A stretch of DNA of 64,000 bases from contig NZ_RQHT01000015.1 in the NCBI RefSeq assembly GCF_004770905.1, forward strand, positions 1-64,000, in the 5' to 3' direction. Below the pieces are notes generated by a model. It searched no databases, was not told where the DNA came from, and saw only the letters and a program-made list of their open reading frames with translations. The translations under genes and the position numbers were made by a program. The stretch is from Leptospira bandrabouensis (GTDB lineage: Bacteria > Spirochaetota > Leptospiria > Leptospirales > Leptospiraceae). Shown here piece after piece: positions 1-6,408 of the stretch. Each line of letters opens with the position of its first letter. Within the stretch, counting starts at the first letter, position 1.

Positions 1-12
1 TATTCTGACTCA

Positions 13-1644
13 ATGTATTACACGCTAAAACAGGATAAAAAACTATTTGAGCATTACGAAAATTATATCCATTATTACGAATTAAACATTAGTCACCCGA
101 ATGATATAAAAATATACAATGATATGAAATTAGAATTAGATCGCTACAATGATAGATTAGATTTATTGATTCATAATGAAGATTACAATTTTAATAAAAA
201 TAAAATTATAAATGACACCAAAACACTTACAGAATCTATTTTTGCATTCATAGATTGTACAAAACAAAATCCATTTAGATTTACCCCCTCCCTATTTGAA
301 TATAAATTTACTCAATTAATAGAATCAGAGGATTATAAATTTGTTAAATATAATCTAACAGAAGATTTTAGAAAAGATGAAAAACTATCATATATTGTTA
401 CAGATATAGAAAATCAAATTTTCCGATTATTTAAAACATACATTTACAGAGGAATTAGAGCAAACATAGGAGTAACCCAAATGAGAGAAGAATTTAAAAT
501 ACATTATTTACGAGCGAATGAATTTCTAAAAAATTCAGAAAATGATGCAGAAACAGAAGAATATATAAATGATAGTTATGACAAAATGTTTGATTCTGTT
601 TACAAATCATGCCAAGGGAAAATTGATAATGCAAAATCTCATTCCATAGGAGCCGATTTATCAATCAAATTAAATAACTCATTTAGAATTAATTTCGAAC
701 GGTTATTTCCTAGATGCGGATCGACTACTAGAGCATTATACCAAACTCTATGTAGAATGGCAGAATCTAACGGAGATAGTATTATACAATATACCTCATT
801 CAAAGCACTAGCGTTAAAATGTTCTACAAAAATTGGACATGATACAATTAAATCATTATTACATAAATTACATGATGGTAAATTAATTAATTATATTTGG
901 AAAACAATTAATGGTAGAGAATTCATAGAATCCATTCAAATTCTAGATAATTCTGAATTCGTTACATTACAGAAAACGGTAGATACTAAATTTTTCAAAT
1001 CTGATCTAGCATCTATCCCATCTATAGGAAAACGGGGTAATGAATTATTTTGGATTCTAAATGATTATGAAAATGGATTAACAAAAAAGGAAATTTTCAG
1101 AATGTTTCCTGGAGTCTCTACTACTACACCTATTACCAAAAAATTGAATGAATTATTAAAACTTGGGTTTGTTAGCCTAGAAGGTAAGATTTATAAAACA
1201 GATTTCAATAATTTTCTACTCAAATTAGACGATGCGAAACAAAACATAACTAGAACTGTAACAGTTAAATCTAAAGTGGTTTCGTTTAAAAATGGAATCC
1301 AGAGATTAAAATACAAAAATAATAGAGATACCATTAAAAATTATGATAGGGAAAAACTGAAAAAAACTATCGAATTAGGAAACATCGTTAGAGATAATTT
1401 AGTTTCAGATGAAGAAAAGGAAAATTTTTCAATGAGACAATTCATTAGAGAAAATTTATTACCAGAAGAATTTGATCTAGTTTCGAAAATCAAAAAAACA
1501 TATAATATCGCTTCTAGTCATTATGTAGTTAGGCAATTCCAAAAATACCAGGAGGAATCTGCTCATTATAGGGATTTAAAGAAGAAAGAAGAAATCAAAA
1601 CACAATTAAAAGAAGAAAAAAAATTACTAAAAAAAGTTATATAG
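13..1644 (+). CDS. Tandem winged-helix protein, possible replication-type protein, may be 5'-partial
   Basis: Unrecognised 543-residue lysine-rich protein. The frame has no stop between base 1 and the ATG at 13, so the true start may lie outside the window. Residues 1-220 look helical. Around residues 235-300 a winged-helix segment is likely (the part beginning STTRALYQTL, with a KALALKCSTKIGHDTIKSLLHKL recognition-like region split over two helices). A second one lies near 335-395 (GLTKKEIFRMFPGVS). Two winged helices in a large basic protein of an AT-rich island fit a plasmid or phage replication initiator, or the C-terminal half of a primase, but no catalytic motif is visible. The tail from about 500 is a charged helix. 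Function is therefore a guess. Confidence 0.6.
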   Translation: MYYTLKQDKKLFEHYENYIHYYELNISHPNDIKIYNDMKLELDRYNDRLDLLIHNEDYNFNKNKIINDTKTLTESIFAFIDCTKQNPFRFTPSLFEYKFTQLIESEDYKFVKYNLTEDFRKDEKLSYIVTDIENQIFRLFKTYIYRGIRANIGVTQMREEFKIHYLRANEFLKNSENDAETEEYINDSYDKMFDSVYKSCQGKIDNAKSHSIGADLSIKLNNSFRINFERLFPRCGSTTRALYQTLCRMAESNGDSIIQYTSFKALALKCSTKIGHDTIKSLLHKLHDGKLINYIWKTINGREFIESIQILDNSEFVTLQKTVDTKFFKSDLASIPSIGKRGNELFWILNDYENGLTKKEIFRMFPGVSTTTPITKKLNELLKLGFVSLEGKIYKTDFNNFLLKLDDAKQNITRTVTVKSKVVSFKNGIQRLKYKNNRDTIKNYDREKLKKTIELGNIVRDNLVSDEEKENFSMRQFIRENLLPEEFDLVSKIKKTYNIASSHYVVRQFQKYQEESAHYRDLKKKEEIKTQLKEEKKLLKKVI

Positions 1645-1662
1645 TCTATGTCTCTCTGAACT

Positions 1663-1726
1663 AAACCTAATGCCTATAATCATTGATTGAAATCTTGTTC
1701 ATCATTAGAATGTAGGCGTTAGGTTT
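1663..1726. repeat. Nested imperfect hairpin with attC-like layout
   Basis: A 14-bp inverted repeat (1663-1676 against 1713-1726, one G-T wobble) encloses unpaired spacers of 7 and 8 nt. Inside is a second 7-bp stem (1684-1691 against 1698-1704) with one extra T at 1688 and a 6-nt loop. The right arm contains GTTAGGT, the left ACCTAAT. Outer boxes, symmetric unpaired spacers and an inner stem with an extrahelical base are the layout of a folded integron attC site. It also lies just downstream of the possible replication gene, so a terminator or origin structure is an alternative. No T-tract follows. No integrase is visible and only one copy is seen. Confidence 0.35.
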
Positions 1727-1835
1727 TATAATTCTTTTCTTTATAATAACATCTATTAGGTTATTAATTCTTGACAATCCACCCTCTCCTATTATCAGTG
1801 GCAAAATGATAGGGACAATAATAACAAGGAAAACA

Positions 1836-2072
1836 ATGGAAAATAAAAACACGATTAAAAAGGATTTAGAAATTTTGGAAAAAACTACTTTTGAATTAAT
1901 TAATCATCTCCAATTCACAGTAGATAATTTGTTAACGAAATACCAGACTACTCTAGAAAAATGCTTAGAAAAAGATTATTCTAAATTAGCTATGAGAACT
2001 TTAATCGGTTATGAATTTGTGGTGAGAACTTTTACTGATTGTCTTTTAGAGATAGAAGAGGAGGAAAATTAA
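1836..2072 (+). CDS. Small helical hypothetical protein (island)
   Basis: Unrecognised 78-residue protein, predicted to be almost entirely helical, with a lysine-rich start and a very acidic tail (EIEEEEN). I place the start at the ATG at 1836 because an AAGGA ribosome-binding site sits at 1826-1830; an in-frame ATG at 1806 has no such site. It is followed after one base by another small gene with a GAGGAGG site inside its own 3' end, so the two are probably co-transcribed. Its C-terminal half resembles that of the next gene (see findings), suggesting a tandem duplication. Function unknown. Confidence 0.6.
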   Translation: MENKNTIKKDLEILEKTTFELINHLQFTVDNLLTKYQTTLEKCLEKDYSKLAMRTLIGYEFVVRTFTDCLLEIEEEEN

Positions 2073-2073
2073 G

Positions 2074-2301
2074 ATGTTAGAAAAAATCGAAAACACTGTA
2101 GAAAGACAGGCACAACTTTTAAAAATAGTAAATCATAAATTAAATGATAAACTGCCTATTAGTATGGGTCAAAACATGAATGAATACGTTAGAATTTTGG
2201 ACAAATCTATAGAAATGAAAGATTTTGCATTAGCTAGAGATGTATTAGGAAATATGGAGGATATAATAATAACATTCTTTATTGTAGATTTAAAACTCTA
2301 A
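2074..2301 (+). CDS. Small helical hypothetical protein, diverged paralogue of its neighbour
   Basis: Unrecognised 75-residue helical protein that starts one base after the previous stop, with a strong GAGGAGG site 7-8 nt upstream. Residues about 40-73 align without gaps to the C-terminal 34 residues of the preceding protein, sharing about ten identities plus several conservative changes (LEKCLEKDY against LDKSIEMKD; RTF against ITF). Its last third is hydrophobic (EDIIITFFIVDL). The pair probably arose by duplication and may form a complex. Nothing in the sequence suggests a catalytic role. Confidence 0.6.
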   Translation: MLEKIENTVERQAQLLKIVNHKLNDKLPISMGQNMNEYVRILDKSIEMKDFALARDVLGNMEDIIITFFIVDLKL

Positions 2302-2345
2302 AACCAAAAACTAAAAAAAGTTTTTACCACTACTACTAACTATAT

Positions 2346-2368
2346 CAGAGGGAAGTGAGAACCCTCTG
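2346..2368 (+). promoter_or_regulatory. 7-bp inverted repeat before a winged-helix gene
   Basis: CAGAGGG (2346-2352) and CCCTCTG (2362-2368) form a perfect inverted repeat with a 9-nt spacer, 12 nt before the ATG at 2381. There is no T-tract, so it is not a simple terminator. It could be an operator for the winged-helix protein encoded downstream, or an RNA hairpin next to its ribosome-binding site (TTAGGAAA). Confidence 0.35.
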
Positions 2369-2380
2369 AGGGTTAGGAAA

Positions 2381-2821
2381 ATGGAACAAAACAATCATAT
2401 AGATTTTTCATTAATTGAAAACGATCTACAAAACACTATAAACAATTTTGCAAAAAAACACAATTTAGAATTCAATCATATTGTTCATTTTGCAAATTTT
2501 ATAAAAAAACAATATAAGACGGTTAAAAACCAAACAAAAGCGGAATCATTTAGCAGACTACAGGCGAAGGACTTATCAGGAACTGAGATAAGAATTTTAG
2601 AGGCGTTACTTGTATGTGATTATTTAGGAGCTACAAGAAAGGAACTTTCAAAATTAACTGGAATAGAGATTGAAACACTAACAGGTATTATAGCCAATTC
2701 ATTACTGAAATTTGGATATGTAGAAGTCGATGAAAAGAAAAGATGTACAATTACAAATAACAAGGTTGAAAAATTAGTAATAACTAGATTAGGACAAAAA
2801 TATCTTAGAGGGTTAAACTAA
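2381..2821 (+). CDS. Winged-helix DNA-binding protein, MarR-like C-terminal half
   Basis: A 146-residue protein. Residues 1-55 are polar and helical. Residues about 62-146 have the pattern of a MarR-type winged helix: helix TEIRILEALLVCDYLG, helix TRKELSKLTG, recognition-like helix ETLTGIIANSLLKFGYV, a wing (VDEKKRCTITNNK) and a closing helix with LVITRLGQKYL. It is probably a transcriptional regulator of the island. An inverted repeat lies directly upstream, compatible with self-regulation. The stop overlaps the next start by one base (TAATG), implying translational coupling. The exact family is not certain. Confidence 0.6.
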   Translation: MEQNNHIDFSLIENDLQNTINNFAKKHNLEFNHIVHFANFIKKQYKTVKNQTKAESFSRLQAKDLSGTEIRILEALLVCDYLGATRKELSKLTGIEIETLTGIIANSLLKFGYVEVDEKKRCTITNNKVEKLVITRLGQKYLRGLN

Positions 2822-2916
2822 TGGTCACTACAACATTAATAGTATATGGTTTTATTTTCGTCGTATATGGTATGTTAAAATTAAATGAGAAATTTTTATT
2901 AAGAGGTAAAAAGTAA
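2821..2916 (+). CDS. 31-residue single-span membrane peptide
   Basis: This small gene begins at an ATG whose A is the last base of the previous stop codon (TAATG), a classic coupling arrangement, and ends one base before the next start at 2918. The peptide starts MVTTTLIVYG, has one hydrophobic segment (about residues 5-20) and ends in a basic tail (RGKK). The charge distribution suggests a single transmembrane helix with the C-terminus inside. Function unknown. It is supported by packing and coupling, not by homology. Confidence 0.5.
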   Translation: MVTTTLIVYGFIFVVYGMLKLNEKFLLRGKK

Positions 2917-2917
2917 A

Positions 2918-3193
2918 ATGGAAATGAGTGAAATAATCGAAAGACTAAACAAATTAGAAAAAAAACAAAAACATGATGAATTGGAAAGAACGCTACTAAA
3001 AGCAAAAGAAGATATTAACAAATGCTATGTGACATATAGACGTAGTATATATGAACAATATGAATCAAATCAGGAATTTATCAATCAGGCAATCAAATCA
3101 TTAGAGATATTGACCAAATTTGTTCTTTTAGATGAAGGTAGCAATGAATCTATTATAGGTAAAAAAAATGAAAATAATAAAGAATTTGTTTAA
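2918..3193 (+). CDS. Coiled-coil hypothetical protein (island)
   Basis: Unrecognised 91-residue protein. The first 45 residues form a probable coiled coil (MSEIIERLNKLEKKQKHDE, then LERTLLKAKEDI). The rest is helical and mixed in charge. A GAGG site lies upstream within the end of the preceding small gene. The 3' end overlaps the next gene by 26 bases. It belongs to the run of co-directional small genes from 1836 to 3461. Function unknown. Confidence 0.55.
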   Translation: MEMSEIIERLNKLEKKQKHDELERTLLKAKEDINKCYVTYRRSIYEQYESNQEFINQAIKSLEILTKFVLLDEGSNESIIGKKNENNKEFV

Positions 3194-3461
3194 ATTTAGA
3201 ACAGGGCATAAAGAAAAAATTGTTTTAGATACATTCTCAATTGAACATAGTAATGATAAAACATACCATTTAGTTAAAAACGGTGAAACTATATGTGGAG
3301 AATCTGCAAAATTAGGATTTTTTACTCCAATTTATGTTACCAATACATCACCTAAATTAATTAAAAATAAATGGAATGACTCATATTTACTTGAACCAGA
3401 AACCTCTCCTTTAAATAAAAATAAATGTGATATTTGTAATATGTTATCCATATTTATGTAA
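3168..3461 (+). CDS. Small protein with candidate zinc-binding Cys/His residues
   Basis: Unrecognised 97-residue protein. It contains one His and one Cys in a beta-rich stretch (YHLVKNGETICGES, residues about 33-46) and a CxxC near the end (NKCDICNML). One His plus three Cys could bind a metal ion, as in small zinc-binding proteins carried by phages and plasmids; that is inference. It overlaps the preceding gene by 26 bases and is the last gene before a hairpin terminator at 3507-3546. Confidence 0.55.
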   Translation: MKIIKNLFKFRTGHKEKIVLDTFSIEHSNDKTYHLVKNGETICGESAKLGFFTPIYVTNTSPKLIKNKWNDSYLLEPETSPLNKNKCDICNMLSIFM

Positions 3462-3506
3462 AGGAAAAAATTTACATTAACTTGTGTTATAGATAATTGA
3501 CGTAGT

Positions 3507-3546
3507 AAACCCCCCTAGCACCATTGGAACTAGAGAGGGTTTTTTA
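3507..3546 (+). terminator. Probable Rho-independent terminator
   Basis: AAACCC (3507-3512) pairs with GGGTTT, and CTAG at the base of the loop pairs with CTAG (3530-3533), with small internal mismatches; a run of six T follows. It lies about 45 bases after the last gene of the co-directional island block, so it probably ends that transcript. A 39-codon reading frame begins at the end of its T-tract. Confidence 0.65.
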
Positions 3547-3665
3547 TGTTTTTATTATTTTCCGAAACTTTGCTAGAAGTATTTGAATCTTTAGGTTATT
3601 CAGAATCCAATTTTGAAAGAGAGGATTTCGAATTATTCTCTAATGTAATGGAATCTATGTTTTAA
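3546..3665 (+). CDS. Possible 39-residue acidic peptide
   Basis: A short frame starting MFLLFSETLLEVFESLGY and rich in Glu, Phe and Ser. Its ATG follows the terminator T-tract directly, and GAGAGGG in the terminator stem would serve as the ribosome-binding site about 7 nt upstream. The stop overlaps the end of the opposite-strand gene at 3655. No homology is recognised. It is either expressed by read-through or is chance coding; the plausible ribosome site and coding-like composition are the only support. Confidence 0.3.
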   Translation: MFLLFSETLLEVFESLGYSESNFEREDFELFSNVMESMF

Positions 3666-3915
3666 AATATCCCTTAGTTAATGAAGGGGGAACATTTATT
3701 GCATCAAAAAATAATACATTTATAGCTAGTGTATTATGATTTGGAGGATCAAGAGCATTTATATATCTTTCTATAATATGAAAATCTTCTGAGAACAAAT
3801 CATAAGTACCAAAACTTACACCGCCTGTAGGATGAGTTATAACACTATTAATAATTATTCGAACCTTTCCAGAGCTATTATTTATTATATCTGAAATTAT
3901 TTGTGGAATAGTCAT
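3655..3915 (-). CDS. Hypothetical protein (island, minus-strand pair)
   Basis: Unrecognised 86-residue protein, a mixed alpha/beta sequence beginning MTIPQIISDIINNSSG, with no transmembrane segment or metal motif. Its start lies one base after the stop of the 80-residue gene upstream, so the two form an operon opposite in direction to the main island block. A two-gene operon of small proteins behind a palindrome recalls toxin-antitoxin or effector-immunity pairs, but no known family is apparent. Confidence 0.5.
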   Translation of the reverse strand: MTIPQIISDIINNSSGKVRIIINSVITHPTGGVSFGTYDLFSEDFHIIERYINALDPPNHNTLAINVLFFDAINVPPSLTKGYFKT

Positions 3916-3916
3916 T

Positions 3917-4159
3917 CTATAATTCTCCTGCTTCTATTAAAGCTTCTACTCTAGTTTTTATAGATTCTTTTATTGCTTTTTTAGCTCCTTCATACGATAA
4001 ATTAGCCATCACTTTTGGATTTTTCAAATCCGAAGCAATATCCCAGGAAATTCCACCGCTAAACAAATCTTTCCCATTTTCCGATACTGTCGCTCTATAG
4101 TTGCCACTAATAATATCTTCCGAAATAACAAACTTTCTATTACCTATATTAAATTCCAT
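3917..4159 (-). CDS. Hypothetical protein (island, minus-strand pair)
   Basis: Unrecognised 80-residue protein. The first half looks like beta strands (MEFNIGNRKFVISEDI, NYRATVSENGKDLFSGG) and the second half is helical and charged, ending VEALIEAGEL. A ribosome-binding site (AGAGGAA on the coding strand) precedes the ATG. A 17-bp near-perfect palindrome (4181-4197) sits about 20 bases upstream and could be its operator. It is the first gene of a two-gene operon with the 86-residue protein. Function unknown. Confidence 0.55.
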   Translation of the reverse strand: MEFNIGNRKFVISEDIISGNYRATVSENGKDLFSGGISWDIASDLKNPKVMANLSYEGAKKAIKESIKTRVEALIEAGEL

Positions 4160-4180
4160 TAATTCCTCTTTACATGTTAG

Positions 4181-4197
4181 TTGGTCAAATTAACCAA
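4181..4197. promoter_or_regulatory. 17-bp palindrome, candidate operator
   Basis: TTGGT and ACCAA flank a centre of CAAATTA; seven of eight symmetric pairs match around the central A. It lies 22 bases upstream of the minus-strand start at 4159. The length and symmetry fit a dimeric helix-turn-helix repressor site. The regulator is unknown. Confidence 0.4.
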
Positions 4198-4233
4198 TTT
4201 AGAAAATAAATGTCCATAAAAATCTGCCAGGAC

Positions 4234-4262
4234 AAAAAAAAGGGAACCTAATTGGCTCCCTT
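4234..4262 (-). terminator. Rho-independent terminator after the lipoprotein gene
   Basis: Read on the minus strand, AAGGGAGCC pairs with GGTTCCCTT (nine pairs, one G-U) around a short loop, followed by seven T residues. It lies 27 bases beyond the stop at 4289, in the right orientation to end that transcript. Confidence 0.75.
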
Positions 4263-4288
4263 AAAATTTTTCAAACTATTTAATTTAT

Positions 4289-4786
4289 TTAGTTATTATA
4301 ATAAACAGATAATTGAGGCTCTAGTGTTTCAGCCTCTGATTTTCTAACCATCTTTTCGAGCTTGAAAACCCTACTCGGATAATTATTCCAAAAAGATGTA
4401 ACTAAGAATGGTATAGAATCAATATATACTGATTGTCTGTTTTCCAGGGCAACCTCTCCATAATAGACAGTTTGGTTCTTATCAGTAATTTTAACCTTTA
4501 GCCTATGGTTATAACCACCTAATAGATTTTCCCCTTTAGAAGTTTCTAAACCTAATTCTATTAATAATGATGGATTGTCCCTATTACGTTTCCAGCCGTG
4601 CCTAGAAGCCTTTGCCTCAAAAACTTTTGTTAGAGGTGCGTAGTCGTAACCCTCTCTATAAACGAAATCATAGGTTTCATTAACTCGGATGGATTCTACT
4701 CCATAAGAGGATATTTCAGTTTTTACCGTAGATTGGCAGTTTAGAATGAATAGGATTGTGATTAGAGTAAGTAGTTTTTTCATCAT
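4289..4786 (-). CDS. Putative lipoprotein
   Basis: A 165-residue protein with a signal peptide starting MMKKLLTLITILFILNC. The Cys at the end of FILNC is a spirochaete-type lipobox, so it is probably an acylated envelope protein. I choose the start at 4786 because GGGAGC lies about 9 nt upstream; the open frame continues to 4849 but the added residues are charged and would bury the signal peptide. The mature part is a beta-rich domain of about 145 residues without recognised family (for example GENLLGGYNHRLKVKITDK). It is monocistronic, with its own terminator and a long palindrome upstream. Confidence 0.7.
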   Translation of the reverse strand: MMKKLLTLITILFILNCQSTVKTEISSYGVESIRVNETYDFVYREGYDYAPLTKVFEAKASRHGWKRNRDNPSLLIELGLETSKGENLLGGYNHRLKVKITDKNQTVYYGEVALENRQSVYIDSIPFLVTSFWNNYPSRVFKLEKMVRKSEAETLEPQLSVYYNN

Positions 4787-4822
4787 AATTAGTAGCTCCC
4801 TTTTTGCTCTCCTCACTCTATC

Positions 4823-4850
4823 ATTGTACTTATCATATGTATAGTACAAT
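4823..4850. promoter_or_regulatory. 28-bp interrupted palindrome upstream of lipoprotein gene
   Basis: ATTGTACT (4823-4830) and AGTACAAT (4843-4850) are perfect inverted repeats of each other. Between them the central CATATG is also palindromic, flanked by mismatched TAT triplets; 22 of 28 positions are symmetric. It begins 37 bases upstream of the lipoprotein start at 4786 and could be an operator overlapping that promoter. Confidence 0.45.
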
Positions 4851-4962
4851 ACTTATGTTTAGTATTTTTTTATCAAAAACTAGACAAATGAGTAGTGAAA
4901 TATAGGACAAATTGGACCAAAAACATTGACGAATTATCAATTATTTTCAAAGAATTCAAACT

Positions 4963-6276
4963 ATGTCACATTCAGGAATAGCTGAAAAAAGGTCAAAAAA
5001 ACGGGTTCTAGAGGATTATACAGGAAATCCAGAATCTAGGCATAAAAACACAAGGGAACTATCACCCCTCCCCACAAACTCCGATTTTTCCCCCCCTTCA
5101 AAATCCAGCACCTCCACTACCTCCTCTACAGAAAGTAATTATAAAAAATCCTCCCATTCACCTAACATAGAAAGTAAGGACTCCCAAACCTTCACCTTAA
5201 AAAGTAAAAATTATAAATGTAACGACTATTCATTATTAAAAGATTCAGAAATTAACCACTTTTTCAAAATTAAAACCTTAAAGATTCTAAGTTCCATTTA
5301 TCCTAAGTCTTGTAATTGCAATAATCCTAACCTACTATTTCTAAAAGTAAAAAACAGGGATTCAATCGCTAGATGTTCTAACTGTCATAAGATGGTAAGT
5401 ATTACTTCAAAAACACCTTTTGAAAATTATAGATCAAACCTAGCATACATTAGTTTTACAATTTGGGATATGATTAACCAGTATCCTAAGATTATGACTA
5501 GTAAAGAAATTTCTAGAAAGTTAAACTTATCTTACAAAACTTCATTCTATCTAAAAAAACGATTACAAGTTATATTCTCACAACTTAATGAGACTCTAAA
5601 AAATAAATTATATGAGGAGTTAAAAAACCCTGTAAATACAGACAAAAAACCTATTGCAGTAGCTGATAGTGTAGTATTATTTTCTGCCTCATTACGTGCT
5701 AATAAACATAGGTCTAGAAGATACAAAACGGGCACAGCTTCAATCTATCTATCTAATAGTCTAGGTGGTGGTCAATGTGGTACTCTAGTACATACAGTTG
5801 GGATTAATGGAGGGATGACATTCTACAAATCTATACCATTGAATAACCAAGAGTATTTGGAAAAGGACTTAGATGAGAAGATTCCAAAAAATGCTACATT
5901 ATATACTGACGAAGGTTATACGTTTATTTGGGATAGATTGAATCATAAAATGGTTAATCATTCTAGAAAATCTAATGATCCTAGATACAATTTGTCTAGA
6001 GAAAGGTGGGTAACTAAGGAAGGTGTCTCAAGTAATGGAGCAGAGGCTAGGAATAATTTATTAAAACAATCATTTAGAAGCTATGGATATGTTAGTCCTA
6101 AGTGGTCACAATTATATTTGGATGAGATTAGTTTGTTAGGGAATGTAAGATTTAGTCCAGAAATGAGGGGTCTTTTGATTGGTGGGGAAAATTGGGATTT
6201 GTGGGGTAAGGTTACATCTTCTGCTCGAAGGGGGACTCGAACCCCCACACCTTGCGGCACTACCACCTCAAAGTAG
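4963..6276 (+). CDS. IS1595/ISXO2-like DDE transposase
   Basis: The middle and C-terminal parts match the ISXO2-type transposase layout. There is an N-terminal zinc ribbon (CNCNN near residue 112 and CSNCHK near 142). A helix-turn-helix region follows (SKEISRKLNLSYKTSFYLKK). The DDE core has Asp in AVADSVVLF, Asp in LYTDEGY, and the block NGAEARNNLLKQSF with GYVSPKWSQLYLDE that is typical of the family. Residues 1-75 form a serine/threonine-rich tail not usual for transposases. The last about 18 residues are read through antisense tRNA-Leu, so the original stop may be lost. Terminal inverted repeats were not found. It catalyses or once catalysed cut-and-paste transposition. Confidence 0.75.
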   Translation: MSHSGIAEKRSKKRVLEDYTGNPESRHKNTRELSPLPTNSDFSPPSKSSTSTTSSTESNYKKSSHSPNIESKDSQTFTLKSKNYKCNDYSLLKDSEINHFFKIKTLKILSSIYPKSCNCNNPNLLFLKVKNRDSIARCSNCHKMVSITSKTPFENYRSNLAYISFTIWDMINQYPKIMTSKEISRKLNLSYKTSFYLKKRLQVIFSQLNETLKNKLYEELKNPVNTDKKPIAVADSVVLFSASLRANKHRSRRYKTGTASIYLSNSLGGGQCGTLVHTVGINGGMTFYKSIPLNNQEYLEKDLDEKIPKNATLYTDEGYTFIWDRLNHKMVNHSRKSNDPRYNLSRERWVTKEGVSSNGAEARNNLLKQSFRSYGYVSPKWSQLYLDEISLLGNVRFSPEMRGLLIGGENWDLWGKVTSSARRGTRTPTPCGTTTSK

Positions 6277-6303
6277 CGTGTCTACCAATTCCACCATCCG
6301 AGC
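6222..6303 (-). tRNA. tRNA-Leu (GAG)
   Basis: On the minus strand the sequence starts GCTCGGATGGTGGAATTGG, has a long variable arm typical of leucine tRNA, the T-loop GTTCGAGTC and a matching acceptor TTCGAGC followed by discriminator A. The anticodon stem CTACT/GGTAG (one G-T pair) encloses loop TTGAGGT with anticodon GAG. CCA is not encoded. The accessory island lies immediately beyond its 3' end, and the transposase frame runs into it in antisense. Confidence 0.93.
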
Positions 6304-6321
6304 GGGTGTGTATGTATGGAC

Positions 6322-6349
6322 AGGATAGGAAAACGGGTTCTTTCGTCAA
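6322..6349 (-). promoter_or_regulatory. Sigma-70-type promoter of tRNA-Leu
   Basis: On the minus strand TTGACG (6344-6349) and TATCCT (6322-6327) are separated by 16 bases, giving a transcription start about 10-12 bases before the tRNA. Spacing and position are as expected for a tRNA promoter. Confidence 0.6.
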
Positions 6350-6408
6350 GGAGATGAATTTTCTCTTGTCACTTCAACTCATCATTCTGTAGGTTGTAGG
6401 GGTCAAGT

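Larger units (their letters stand above)
1..6221. mobile_element. AT-rich accessory island abutting tRNA-Leu
   Basis: This stretch differs from the rest of the window. It is clearly more AT-rich, its codons are dominated by A/T-ending triplets, and almost none of its proteins belong to families I recognise. Genes are short, tightly packed and often overlap. It contains an IS1595/ISXO2-like transposase and ends at the 3' end of a tRNA-Leu gene, a usual attachment position for integrative elements. The left end lies outside the window, and no integrase or direct-repeat attachment site can be seen. The exact right boundary, near 6,221, is inferred from the tRNA end and the change in base composition. 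It could be an integrated plasmid, a phage remnant or a genomic island. Confidence 0.5.

Noticed and set aside
1771..1795. TTGACA with TATTAT as a promoter for the gene at 1836
   Set aside because: The spacer is only 13 bases and no better -10 hexamer lies at the right distance.
1667..1852. 61-residue hydrophobic reading frame on the minus strand
   Set aside because: It covers the nested hairpin and the start of the plus-strand gene at 1836, has no ribosome-binding site and looks like antisense AT-rich noise.
4787..4849. Longer N-terminus of the island lipoprotein
   Set aside because: It adds charged residues before the signal peptide, has no ribosome site and overlaps the 28-bp palindrome.
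6081..6266. Minus-strand 61-residue frame across transposase end and tRNA-Leu
   Set aside because: It is the shadow of the transposase and tRNA gene with no independent support.
6222..6276. A real C-terminal domain in the transposase
   Set aside because: The residues are the antisense translation of tRNA-Leu, so they reflect position rather than function.
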